From positions 496,001 through 560,000 of the forward strand of contig NZ_CP119779.1 of the NCBI RefSeq assembly GCF_029338195.1: 64,000 nt of DNA, written 5' to 3'. Both the position numbers and the translations under genes were made by a program. Positions within the stretch are counted from its first letter, which is position 1, and each line of letters opens with the position of its first letter. This document shows, in pieces, positions 57,601 through 64,000 of this stretch. A model generated the notes under the pieces. The model was not told the origin of the DNA, searched no databases, and worked only from the letters and a program-made list of their open reading frames with translations. Origin of the DNA: Haloarcula litorea (GTDB lineage Archaea > Halobacteriota > Halobacteria > Halobacteriales > Haloarculaceae).

Positions 57601-57939
57601 GTCGGCGTCGGCCCGCGACAGCAGACGCTCGGAGTGGTCGTCGGCCGCGTCCTCCGGGTAGAGGGCCGACAGGGGGAGACCGGCTGCTCGGTCCCGGTCG
57701 TAGTCGAGCAGTCGGGCCGCGCCCGCGCTCCAGTCGGTCACCGTCCCGTCGGTGTCGAGGGCGAGGACACCGTGGCGACCGAGCCGCTCACAGAGGAGCC
57801 GATAGCGGTCCACCGGCCCGCCCGAACCGTCCGTCCGGAGCCACCGCTCTCCCGGAGTGACGACCGGCGTCCCGTCGCCGTCGGATCGACCGAGGCCCCC
57901 GGCCCCACCTCCGCCGGTGTCGCTCGGCGTCGTCAGCAT
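54646..57939 (-). CDS. Large Bat-like sensor-regulator with PAS, GAF and HTH_10 domains
   Basis: The protein of 1097 residues has about four PAS domains (about 45-160, 165-280, 285-415, 415-530), two GAF domains (about 540-690 and 730-880), a bacterio-opsin activator-type region (about 895-1030), and a C-terminal HTH_10 domain (LTDRQLEAVETAYHSGFFEW, then STGEEVAEALDVSQPTFNRH). It has no kinase domain, so sensing and DNA binding are in one chain. A TATA-like element at 57962-57969 supports ATG 57939. It probably binds DNA in response to light, redox or oxygen cues. Confidence 0.92.
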   Translation of the reverse strand: MLTTPSDTGGGGAGGLGRSDGDGTPVVTPGERWLRTDGSGGPVDRYRLLCERLGRHGVLALDTDGTVTDWSAGAARLLDYDRDRAAGLPLSALYPEDAADDHSERLLSRADADGEVVDEGWLVRADGSRFWGRTVVVALRANGTHRGYGLVLTDLSESPDKLREYGTVAVDGPLHLVGFAEPDGTVVEMNRTALEFAGVERGEVVGSPLWTTPWWADDDEARDRLRDAFETAAGGETVRYEAEAVGADGEAITVDLSLTPVTDDAGAVIGVVPEGRDVTERERVETALRERNRMFSTLVSNLPGVAYRCQNERGWPMSFVSDGCADLTGYDPAAIESGAVSWGEDVIHPDDREDVWDEVQRALDADERFTLTYRIRRADGEERWVWEQGTGVREDGDLVAIEGFITDVTDRRERQRRLEAVFDQTYQFTGLLDPDGTLLEANETALTFGGLDRDDVVGQPLWETPWLDGHPESRRQVRAAVERAADGEFVRRELSVRGRDRTATIDFSLRPIPGEDGHVELIVAEGRDITERVHRESQLATLNEVSRELTTAADRDAVCEVAVRAARETLGLELTAVDLYDADRGQLDRAARTDAATELVGDGFLLDPVDGEPWRVFAERDAAVVEEATLGTGESSARGSAVLLPLGEHGVLVAGTATTGEFTDTQVDLARVLSAHVETALDRIEREQRLQERTATLERKNERLNRLDRINAVMRDITTAFVGADSREDVLSVVCRKLAAAGPYTFAWIGRRDSVSREIRPAAAAGRGDGYLDAVTATVDDDTPAARALREGHRVAVEPGRSGPPFPAWEEAAIEREFRRLVAVPLGYDDATYGVLTVATDDADHLDEDEQAMLGELAETAGYAITAVERKAALMSERSVELKFTVGVPDSPLFRCAEAVGGRVELAGVLAGEEGPTRVFATVRDADPERVRSCLADEAAVGSVRHVAGDATESLFEWTVVGDALVDRVFDHGGAVQDVRADGDEGQVVVELPGDRSVREFVELFERRYPSARLDAQRERDRPVRTVQQLRADLLDRLTDRQLEAVETAYHSGFFEWPRDSTGEEVAEALDVSQPTFNRHLRASQRKLFELLLEDRQ

Positions 57940-57961
57940 ACACCGCAGGTGTGCGGCCCGC

Positions 57962-57969
57962 ATAGTTTC
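57962..57969 (-). promoter_or_regulatory. TATA-like element of the Bat-like gene
   Basis: The minus-strand sequence AAACTATG lies 23 to 30 bases before ATG 57939. An alternative upstream ATG at 57963 would fall in this element, so the shorter start is better supported. Confidence 0.5.
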
Positions 57970-58055
57970 AGCTTGTGGACACGCAATAATAGTACTACCC
58001 CCCGAACGGAGCGAATCCGTCGCGCTTTTGCCGACGCCGGAGTAGGGCTAGACGA

Positions 58056-59339
58056 ATGGCCCGCTACCACATCGAGACGTACGGGTGCACCTCCAACAGG
58101 GGTGAGACCCAGCAGATCGAGCAGGCGCTCCGGGAGGGGGGCCACCACCCCGCCGACGGCCCCGAATCGGCGGACGTGGCCATCCTCAACACCTGCACGG
58201 TGCTGGAGAAGACCGAGCGCAACATGCTCCAGCGGGCCAAAGAGTTAGACGAGGAGACGCCGGCCGACCTCGTCGTCACGGGCTGTATGGCGCTGGCCCA
58301 GGGCGAGGAGTTCCGGGACGCCGACGTCGACGCCGAGATCCTCCACTGGGACGACGTGCCACAGCACGTCCTCAACGGCGAGTGCCCGACCGTGACGCCG
58401 GACACCGAGACCGTCCTGAACGGCGTCGTCGGCATCCTCCCCATCGCCAGGGGCTGTATGTCCGACTGCTCGTACTGCATCACGAAGCAGGCGACCGGCC
58501 GCATCGACTCCCCCTCGGTCGCGGAGAACGTCGAGAAGGCCCGGGCGCTGGTCCACGCGGGTGCGAAGGAGATACGCATCACCGGCCAGGACACCGGCGT
58601 CTACGGCTGGGACCGCAATCGCGGCGAGAGCCTGCTGCCCGAGCTACTGGACCGCATCTGCTCGGAGATCGACGGCGAGTTCCGGGTCCGCGTCGGGATG
58701 GCGAACCCGAAGGGCCTGCACGGCGTCCGCGAGGAGCTGGCGCGGGTCTTCGCCGAGCACGAGGAGCTGTACGACTTCATCCACGCGCCGGTCCAATCGG
58801 GCTCCGACGACGTGCTCGCGGACATGCGCCGCCAGCACGCCGTCGCGGAGTACCGCGAGGTGGTCGCGGCCTTCGACGAGGCGCTGGACTACTGGACGCT
58901 GTCGACGGACTTCATCGTCGGGTTCCCGACCGAGACCGAGGCCGACCACGAGGCCTCGATGGCGCTGCTGCGGGAGACCCGCCCCGAGAAGATCAACGTC
59001 ACGCGGTTCTCGAAGCGGCCCGGCACCGACGCCGCCGAGATGAAGGGGCTGGGCGGGCAGACGAAGAAGGACCGCTCGAAGGCGATGACGGAGCTGAAGA
59101 TGGCGGTGACGGGCGAGGCCTACGAGTCGATGATCGGCCGCGAGTCCGAGGTGCTGCTCGTCGAGGACGGCACCGACGAGTCGCTGGTGGGCTACGACGA
59201 GGCCTACCGGCAGGTCGTGATCGCCGACGCCGAGGAGCGCGGCCTCGAAGTCGGCGACTTCGTCGACGTCGAGATCACCGGCCACAACACCGTCTACGCG
59301 TTCGGCGAACCCGTCGAGCGGGCGCGGCTGGCGGACTGA
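58056..59339 (+). CDS. tRNA methylthiotransferase (MtaB / CDKAL1-like radical SAM)
   Basis: The protein of 427 residues has the N-terminal UPF0004 domain with three cluster cysteines (C11 in YGC, C47 in NTCTV, C77 in GCM), the radical SAM motif CMSDCSYC (C134, C138, C141) and a C-terminal TRAM-like region (SLVGYDEAYRQVVI to VEITGHNTVYAFGE). It adds a methylthio group to t6A37 of tRNAs reading ANN codons. It is divergent from the Bat-like gene. The ATG is the first codon that gives a complete UPF0004 domain. Confidence 0.95.
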   Translation: MARYHIETYGCTSNRGETQQIEQALREGGHHPADGPESADVAILNTCTVLEKTERNMLQRAKELDEETPADLVVTGCMALAQGEEFRDADVDAEILHWDDVPQHVLNGECPTVTPDTETVLNGVVGILPIARGCMSDCSYCITKQATGRIDSPSVAENVEKARALVHAGAKEIRITGQDTGVYGWDRNRGESLLPELLDRICSEIDGEFRVRVGMANPKGLHGVREELARVFAEHEELYDFIHAPVQSGSDDVLADMRRQHAVAEYREVVAAFDEALDYWTLSTDFIVGFPTETEADHEASMALLRETRPEKINVTRFSKRPGTDAAEMKGLGGQTKKDRSKAMTELKMAVTGEAYESMIGRESEVLLVEDGTDESLVGYDEAYRQVVIADAEERGLEVGDFVDVEITGHNTVYAFGEPVERARLAD

Positions 59340-59387
59340 TCGGCCGGCATCGAAGCCCGCAAGTGTCGACAGCGCCGAGCCGCCGGT

Positions 59388-59933
59388 ATGCGACGCCGAC
59401 GCCTGCTGGCGACGGTGGGGACCGCCCTCGGTGCGACCGCCGGCTGTGTCACCGGCGGCGAGAGCCAGCCGCTGACGGTCGCCGGCCCGGGCGAGGACGG
59501 GCGTCTGCCGGCTCGTCACACCTGTGACGGTGCCGGAGCGTCCCCGGCGTTCGCCGTCGAGCGCGCCCCGGACCCGACCGCGGCGCTGGCCGTCGTCGCG
59601 GAGTCGAACCGCGACGCCATCATCGAGCCCGTGCTGTGGACGCTGTGGAACGTGCCGGCCGACCGCGCCGAGATCCCGGCCGGCCTGCCGCGCGTGGCGG
59701 TCCTCGACGCGCTCGACGGCGCACGGCAGGGGGTGGCACCCGACGGCGAGCACGGGTACGCGGCCCCCTGTCCGCCGGCGGACACGACCCAGAGCTACCG
59801 GTTCCAGGTGTACGCGCTGGAGACGACGCTCGACCTCCCGACGGACGTCGCGAACGACGACGCGCTGGAGGCGATCAACGGGGCGACCCTCGCCAGCCAG
59901 CGGTTCGTCCTCGACTACCGGCGGCCCGAGTGA
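59388..59933 (+). CDS. PEBP (YbhB/YbcL) family lipoprotein
   Basis: The product of 181 residues has a twin-arginine-type N-terminus with a lipobox (MRRRRLLATVGTALGATAGC). The mature domain fits the Raf kinase-inhibitor-like PEBP fold: HTCDGAGASPAFAVERAPDP, LWTLWNVPADRAEIP, HGYAAPCPP and YRFQVYALETTLDLPTDV. PEBP domains bind phospholipid head groups or other small ligands; the role in archaea is unknown. It directly abuts the CDF gene stop (59933/59934). Confidence 0.9.
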   Translation: MRRRRLLATVGTALGATAGCVTGGESQPLTVAGPGEDGRLPARHTCDGAGASPAFAVERAPDPTAALAVVAESNRDAIIEPVLWTLWNVPADRAEIPAGLPRVAVLDALDGARQGVAPDGEHGYAAPCPPADTTQSYRFQVYALETTLDLPTDVANDDALEAINGATLASQRFVLDYRRPE

Positions 59934-60848
59934 CTACTCTAAGTCCGCCAGCCGCTCGACCTCGTCGTCGTCCTTCCACTCCCCGATCTCTTTGGGGTCG
60001 ACGTGGACGAACACGTCGTCGACCTCGGGGAGGTCCCGGATGCGCTCGATGACCGCCGTCTCGATGTCGTGGGCCTCCTGCAGCGTCAGGTCCCCCTCGA
60101 CCTCGATGTGGAGGCTCACGTCGATCTCCGGGCCGACGTAGTGGGCGATGACGTCGTGTGCGCCCTCGACCTGCGGGTGGTCGAGCGCGCGGCGGAGGAT
60201 CTCCCTGCGCAGCTCCGCGGGCGGTGCGGCCCCGACGAGGTAGGCGACGTTGTCCCGGACCACCTCGACGCCGGTGTAGAGGATGCCGACGGCCACGACC
60301 ATCGCCGCCAGCGGGTCGGCAAGCGGGAACCCAAGCGACGCGCCGGCGACCCCGACCAGCGCCGCGCCGGCGGTGAGGATGTCGTTGCGGTTGTCGACGG
60401 CCGTCGCGATCAGCGCGGGGGAGTTGCGCTCCCGGCCCACGCGGCGGACGTACCGGTAGAGCCCGTACTTCACCGTCCCCGAGAGGACGAGGACGGCGGC
60501 CGCCGTCGGTCCCCGGGTGACCGCGACGTCCCCGGACAGCAGTGCGGTCCCGGCGTTCCAGAGCACGGCCCCGCCGGCCACGAAGATCCCCGCGGCGACG
60601 AACAGCGAGACGAACGGCTCGATGCGCTCGTGGCCGTGGGGGTGCTCGAAGTCCGGCGGCCGCGTGGTGAGGTAGAGGCCGGCCACGACGACCAGCGAGT
60701 AGGCGGTGTCGGCGGCGCTGTTGACCGCCTCGGACTGGACAGCGAGGCTCCCGGTCGTCCACCAGACGGCCCCCTTCAGGACTGCCAGCACGAGGTTCAC
60801 CCCGAGCACGAGCAGGCCGACCCGACGGAGCGTGCCGCGGCGCGACAT
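59934..60848 (-). CDS. Cation diffusion facilitator-family transporter with altered metal sites
   Basis: The protein of 304 residues has six helices and the C-terminal cytoplasmic domain of CDF transporters (VEGAHDVIAHYVGPEIDVSL, VDDVFVHVDPKE). The helix 2 site is SEAVNSAADT (Asn where Asp is usual) and the helix 5 site is TAVDNRNDILT (Asn-Arg-Asn in place of the usual His pair). A basic or polar substrate or a changed metal preference is possible. It is 26 bases downstream of the HIT gene, so the two likely form one transcript. Confidence 0.88.
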   Translation of the reverse strand: MSRRGTLRRVGLLVLGVNLVLAVLKGAVWWTTGSLAVQSEAVNSAADTAYSLVVVAGLYLTTRPPDFEHPHGHERIEPFVSLFVAAGIFVAGGAVLWNAGTALLSGDVAVTRGPTAAAVLVLSGTVKYGLYRYVRRVGRERNSPALIATAVDNRNDILTAGAALVGVAGASLGFPLADPLAAMVVAVGILYTGVEVVRDNVAYLVGAAPPAELRREILRRALDHPQVEGAHDVIAHYVGPEIDVSLHIEVEGDLTLQEAHDIETAVIERIRDLPEVDDVFVHVDPKEIGEWKDDDEVERLADLE

Positions 60849-60874
60849 CTGTCCGGGAGTGTACGCTGGGGGGC

Positions 60875-61432
60875 CTAAAGCCCCTTCGGAGGGGCCCCGA
60901 CCCGGACGGCGGCGTCCTCGTCGTCGAGCGTGGTGCCGTCCTGAGCGGCGAACGCCTGGTGCAGCCGGTCGTAGGTGTCTTCGACGGCCTCGACGATGAC
61001 CTTCGTGTCGCCGACGACCGGCATAAAGTTCGTGTCCCCCTCCCAGCGCGGGACGACGTGGGTGTGGAGGTGGTCGTCGATGGAGCCGCCGGCCGCCGCC
61101 CCGCCGAGGTTCAGCCCGGCGTTGAAGCCGTCGGGGTCCATCGCCGCCTCCAGCGCGGCGAAGGTCCGCTGTTTCAGCCGGGCGTGGTCCAGTAAGGTCT
61201 CGCTATCGAGGTCGCCGTAGTCGCCGGTGTGCTCGTCGGGGATGACCATCGCGTGACCGGGGTTGTACGGGTAGTTGTTCAGGAGGACGAACGCGTGGTC
61301 GCTCCGGGCGACGACGTTGTGTTCGCGGTCGGCGTCGCCGTCGCGGAAGGCACAGAAGACGCAGTCGACGTCGGAGTTCCCGTCGTCGCGTTCGACCCAC
61401 TCGATGCGCCACGGCGCGAACACCTGCTCCAT
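60875..61432 (-). CDS. HIT-family nucleotide hydrolase/transferase
   Basis: The protein of 185 residues has a CxxC pair (CVFC) near the N-terminus, FVLLNNYPYNPGHAMVIP and the catalytic HIT triad DDHLHTHVVPRW. It resembles the Ap4A phosphorylase/hydrolase-like HIT group of archaea. It hydrolyses nucleotide phosphoramidates or dinucleoside polyphosphates. ATG 61432 gives the MEQVFAPWRIEWV start common to the family; the upstream 61504 start would add unconserved sequence. Confidence 0.92.
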   Translation of the reverse strand: MEQVFAPWRIEWVERDDGNSDVDCVFCAFRDGDADREHNVVARSDHAFVLLNNYPYNPGHAMVIPDEHTGDYGDLDSETLLDHARLKQRTFAALEAAMDPDGFNAGLNLGGAAAGGSIDDHLHTHVVPRWEGDTNFMPVVGDTKVIVEAVEDTYDRLHQAFAAQDGTTLDDEDAAVRVGAPPKGL

Positions 61433-61666
61433 ACCCGACCCCCGAGTCGGGCGGCCTAAACGACTTCGGCGCTGTGGGCCCTTAAGAAACTGTCGGCCGT
61501 TCACCTCCGAGTCGGCGATTTGAGCGCCTGAGTTCGGTCGTTAAACGGTCTCCTCACCGCTCGTCGCTTCTCGCGTTCGTCCCGCCGCCCTCGGTCGATA
61601 AACGGTGTAAACCGAGCGGAACGGTTGGGGGTTTTTATGCTGTTCTCGGGCCACGGTCGAGGTAGG
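61433..61666. other. Divergent intergenic region with a near-identical 16-base pair of elements
   Basis: The 234-base gap between the HIT gene and the small zinc-ribbon gene has no visible gene. It holds TCGGTCGTTAAACGGT at 61534-61549 and TCGGTCGATAAACGGT at 61591-61606 (15 of 16 identical, 57 bases apart). It also contains a TTTTTAT promoter-like element at 61632-61638 for the gene at 61667 and a TTCTTAAG-like element facing the HIT gene (about 61478-61486). The paired elements may be binding sites. Confidence 0.55.
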
Positions 61667-61864
61667 ATGGCTACAACGAACGACGGTGTCAGTATGTCAG
61701 AGGCGTGTTCGACCTGCGAGCGGGAGACGCCCCACGAGGTCAGCGTCCGGATCAACACGGAGAGCACGAAGGCCGAGAACCGGGAGTTCTCCCGGGAGCC
61801 CTACCGTGTGAGTACGTGTCAGATCTGCGGCGCGACGACGGAGACGCGCATGAACAACGCGTAA
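61667..61864 (+). CDS. Small zinc-ribbon protein of the DUF7835-like type
   Basis: The product of 65 residues has two cysteine pairs, CSTC and CQIC, at the ends of a beta hairpin region (MSEACSTCERETPHEV; YRVSTCQICGATTETRMNNA). It is a common small haloarchaeal putative zinc-ribbon protein; I place it near DUF7835 from memory. ATG 61667 is preferred because a TTTTTAT element lies 29 to 35 bases before it; an internal ATG at 61694 is the other choice. Confidence 0.75.
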   Translation: MATTNDGVSMSEACSTCERETPHEVSVRINTESTKAENREFSREPYRVSTCQICGATTETRMNNA

Positions 61865-61895
61865 GCCATCCTGCGAGATCTCCACCCCCTTCCGA

Positions 61896-61945
61896 CGCCG
61901 CGTGGCACCACCCCCACACTCCTTCAATACGCCGCGTGGCACCAC
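61896..61945. repeat. 34-base-period direct repeat after the zinc-ribbon gene
   Basis: CGCCGCGTGGCACCAC occurs at 61896-61911 and 61930-61945 (period 34), in the gap between the zinc-ribbon gene and the MetAP gene. The intervening sequence is CCCACACTCCTTCAATA. No gene is visible in 61865-62031. It is a third site in this window with a short tandem repeat right after a gene end. Confidence 0.75.
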
Positions 61946-62031
61946 ACCCCCTTTCGAGTGACGACCGAAGAGTGACTGGGCGGTTCAGCGACGAGAACGG
62001 TGACACGCAGCGGCGCGCGCTCGGACCGACG

Positions 62032-62928
62032 CTACCGCGACCGCGTCGTCACTTCGACGCCGTCCTCGGTCACGATGACGGTGTGTTCCTTCTGACTGAC
62101 CAGCGCGCCGTCCTCCTCTTTCAGGACGGGGTAGCCGTGGACGATGTCCTGCTGTTTCAGGCGGCGCAGCGCCATCCCCGACCGCGGGGAGTCGAGCCAG
62201 CGGGCGGCGAAGGGCAGCGTCTTGAACTCCTCGGTGATCTGTTCGAGGACCTGCCGGGCGGTTCGGTCCCGGACGGTTCCCTCCCGTTCGAGCGCGAAGA
62301 TCTCCTCGTCGGCCCCCTCCTGGACTTTCCCCCGACCGTCGGTGGCGAACGGCTCGATCGCCACCACGTCGCCGGGTTCCAGCGTCGCGCCCTGGGAGAC
62401 CTCGCGGTTCGGGATGTTCGGCGCGGTGTGTTGCTCCCAGTGGCCCAGCCCGTGGCCGGTGAGGTTGACGACGGGGTTGTAGCCGTAGCCGTCGATGACC
62501 TCCTCGACGGCCGCGCCGATCTCGCCGACGTCGACGCCCGGCCCCGCGACATCCAGGGCGGCGTCCAGCGCCTCGGCGGAGGCCGCGGCGAGGTCGTCGT
62601 GGCCCGAGAGGTCGACGGTGACGGCGGTGTCGGCCAGCCAGCCGTCGACGTGGACCCCGATGTCTAAGTTGACCATCTCCTCGCCGAAGGTGCTGTCGTC
62701 GTCCCGTTCGGGCGTCGCGTGGGCGGCCTCCTCGTCGATGGAGATGTTGACCGGGAACGCGGGCTCGCCGCCCAGCTCGCGGATCTTCTCCTCGGCCCAC
62801 TCGGCGACCTCGAGGTGGGAGGCCCCGACCTCGACCCGCTCGGCGGCCTCGTCGCGGACCTCCGCGAGGATCTCGCCGGCCTCGCGGCACTTCTCGTACT
62901 GCTCGGACTCGAAGTCCACGTCGCTCAT
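62032..62928 (-). CDS. map: Methionine aminopeptidase, type II (archaeal)
   Basis: The protein of 298 residues has the five metal ligands and supporting motifs of type II MetAP: AHATPE, LDIGVHVDGWLADTAVT, HGLGHWEQHTAPNIPN, AIEPFATDG and QKEHTVIV. It removes the N-terminal methionine from new proteins using two metal ions. ATG 62928 gives MSDVDFESEQYEKCREAGEIL; the upstream 63132 start would overlap the next gene. The nearby minus-strand genes do not show a clear functional link. Confidence 0.96.
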   Translation of the reverse strand: MSDVDFESEQYEKCREAGEILAEVRDEAAERVEVGASHLEVAEWAEEKIRELGGEPAFPVNISIDEEAAHATPERDDDSTFGEEMVNLDIGVHVDGWLADTAVTVDLSGHDDLAAASAEALDAALDVAGPGVDVGEIGAAVEEVIDGYGYNPVVNLTGHGLGHWEQHTAPNIPNREVSQGATLEPGDVVAIEPFATDGRGKVQEGADEEIFALEREGTVRDRTARQVLEQITEEFKTLPFAARWLDSPRSGMALRRLKQQDIVHGYPVLKEEDGALVSQKEHTVIVTEDGVEVTTRSR

Positions 62929-62983
62929 AGCCGACTGGTGGGCGGCGGCGGCGGAAAGCGTTTGCGTTCGGTCGACCGGCCGG

Positions 62984-63292
62984 CTACTCGACGACGTACG
63001 ACCGGTGTTCGCCCCGCGACTCCGTGTCGACGAAGCGGTACCGGCGGCCGTCGTCGAGCGAGCCCGCGAACGCCGCGTCCTCGGCACCGGGGGTGTCGTA
63101 CACCTCGTCGGCACCCCGGAGACCGTGGTCACGCAGCCGCGATCGGACCGCGTCGGGCAGGTCGGCCTCGGGCGGCACCTCGACGACGACGAGGAGGTCG
63201 GTGAAGCTCTTGGCCGTCCACGCGTCGGCGACGCCCTCGCACTGGGAGAGCGTGTCGGCCAGCGTCCGGAGCGTCCCGTGTCGGTCGCTCAT
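62984..63292 (-). CDS. Conserved hypothetical haloarchaeal protein (102 residues)
   Basis: The product starts MSDRHGTLRTLADTLSQCEG and has a central DLLVVVEVPPEADLPDAVRS that fits a small alpha/beta domain. No known motif is visible. The gene sits between MetAP and the asparaginase gene, all on the minus strand, with gaps of 55 and 56 bases. A shared transcript is possible. Confidence 0.7.
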   Translation of the reverse strand: MSDRHGTLRTLADTLSQCEGVADAWTAKSFTDLLVVVEVPPEADLPDAVRSRLRDHGLRGADEVYDTPGAEDAAFAGSLDDGRRYRFVDTESRGEHRSYVVE

Positions 63293-63348
63293 CGTCGTCG
63301 GTCCGTCGCCCGCACCGAAACGCGTGTCGCCGAAGACGTTCGCCCCGC

Positions 63349-64000
63349 TCAGTCCGCGTCGCCGGCCCGCGCCGTCTGCATCGCCTCGGTGTTGAACTCG
63401 CCGCCGGCGTGACCGGCGTGGTCGGCGACGATCACGCCGGCGCGGCCCCCGGTCGCGTCCTCGAACTCGGCGACGGCCTCCCGCGCGGCCTGTCGCGGGC
63501 CGTAGGTGTCCAGCAGGTCGACGGCCCGGCGGGCGAGGCCGAACCGGGCGATGGCCTCGCCCTCGCCGGTGGCGCTGGCACCGCCCCGCTCGTCGGCGTA
63601 GAAGCCCGCACCCACCTGCGGCACGTCTCCCACCCGGCCGGCGAGCGCGAACCACCGACCGGCCGTCGACGTGGCCGCCGCCAGCCGGTCGCCGTCCGTC
63701 GCGACGGCTCCGACGGTGTCGGTGCCCGCGAAGTGGTCCCGCACCCACGCGAGGTGGTCGCCCGCGTCGCCCTCGGGCGGGTCCGCGTCCTCGTACCGTG
63801 TGCGCGTCTCGTCGGTCAGCAGGTCCGCGTCCGTCTCGACGCCGCTCGCGGCCGCGAGGTCGACGGCCCGCTCCCCGGCGACGAGGACGTGGGGCGTCTC
63901 GCGGGCGACGACGTGTGCGACGTCGAGCGCGTGTGCGACGTGAGACATCGCACACGCCGCCCCGGTCGTCCCGTCGTCGGTCATCAGCCCGGCGTCCGTG
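63349..64000 (-). CDS. Isoaspartyl peptidase / L-asparaginase (Ntn hydrolase), 5' truncated
   Basis: The frame continues past the window end: codons 63985-63999 read TDAGL before MTDDGTTGAACAM, like the family's DASVM-type segment, so the N-terminus is outside. The catalytic threonine is in DTVGAVATDGDRLAAATST, with RVGDVPQVGAGFYADERGGASATG after it, as in Ntn-type asparaginases. The precursor cleaves itself to expose that Thr. It removes isoaspartyl or beta-aspartyl residues, a repair or turnover role. Confidence 0.9.
   Translation of the reverse strand, partial: TDAGLMTDDGTTGAACAMSHVAHALDVAHVVARETPHVLVAGERAVDLAAASGVETDADLLTDETRTRYEDADPPEGDAGDHLAWVRDHFAGTDTVGAVATDGDRLAAATSTAGRWFALAGRVGDVPQVGAGFYADERGGASATGEGEAIARFGLARRAVDLLDTYGPRQAAREAVAEFEDATGGRAGVIVADHAGHAGGEFNTEAMQTARAGDAD

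Noticed and set aside
54700-58248. A plus-strand open frame of more than 1,100 codons opposite the Bat-like gene
   Set aside because: It lies antisense to a clear PAS/GAF/HTH_10 gene and its composition is typical of a shadow frame; no domain can be seen.
1-64000. tRNA, rRNA, transposase or integrase genes
   Set aside because: I looked for tRNA-like acceptor and T-loop patterns, rRNA stretches and DDE or tyrosine-recombinase motifs and saw none. A covariance or profile search would be needed for certainty.

Overview
The window is a stretch of chromosome from a haloarchaeon (class Halobacteria). The evidence is the very high G+C with strong G/C bias at third codon positions, the acidic proteins, TATA boxes about 25 to 30 bases before start codons (leaderless transcripts), and the gene families present: archaeal IF-5A, SAMP1, HalX response regulators, a HalOD1 protein, a Bat-type HTH_10 regulator, archaeal GatD, type II methionine aminopeptidase and many small zinc-ribbon proteins. 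I cannot name the genus. I see no rRNA, tRNA, CRISPR array, transposase or phage gene, so this looks like core chromosome.

Layout. 1-7.4 kb: the 3' part of an ABC1/UbiB kinase, a small membrane protein, a minus-strand operon of PhyH dioxygenase, Nramp-like transporter and P-loop protein, then aIF5A translationally coupled to agmatinase, a lipoprotein and a small acidic protein. 7.4-18.2 kb: an AidB-like acyl-CoA dehydrogenase, a Tat/lipoprotein pair, an archaeal ornithine cyclodeaminase-type protein, a gamma-glutamylcyclotransferase-like protein, an MrfA/Hrq1-type helicase, an MscS channel, an AI-2E permease and an Lrp regulator. 18.2-30.2 kb: carA facing lrp across a palindrome, a sensor kinase, a zinc-ribbon protein with a 5-formyl-THF cyclo-ligase-like gene, a flavin disulfide oxidoreductase, and a TetR-controlled RND exporter with a secreted partner. 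30.2-36 kb: a membrane cluster with an HPP-USP fusion, a K+ channel with an RCK domain, and two coupled membrane proteins that end in RCK_C-like domains. 36-49 kb: SAMP1, a sensor with a degenerate ATPase, GNAT, GatD, an ArsR-type regulator, a repeat-bearing secreted protein, a Vms1-like release factor, two USPs, a KaiC-like ATPase and NAD kinase. 49-64 kb: a second HalX regulator, a nucleoside phosphorylase and DeoC, DUF63, small regulators beside a very large Bat-like sensor-regulator, a methylthiotransferase, PEBP, CDF and HIT proteins, MetAP, and a truncated Ntn-type asparaginase.

How the genes work together. Two units bear on translation-factor or protein modification (aIF5A with agmatinase; SAMP1). 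GatD, MtaB-type methylthiotransferase, MetAP and the Vms1-like factor serve translation and its quality control. DeoC and the nucleoside phosphorylase point to nucleoside catabolism. The strongest candidate for an undescribed module is the 30.3-35.9 kb cluster: a K+ channel beside two paired three-helix membrane proteins with RCK_C-like ends and an HPP-USP fusion.

Genome-scale signals. I counted 13 CTAG tetranucleotides in 64 kb by eye, and five of them are overlapping stop codons of convergent gene pairs. Short tandem repeats (periods of about 60 or 34 bp) lie just past gene ends at three intergenic sites. A branched hairpin cluster follows carA. Paired TetR operators and an Lrp-like palindrome are also visible.
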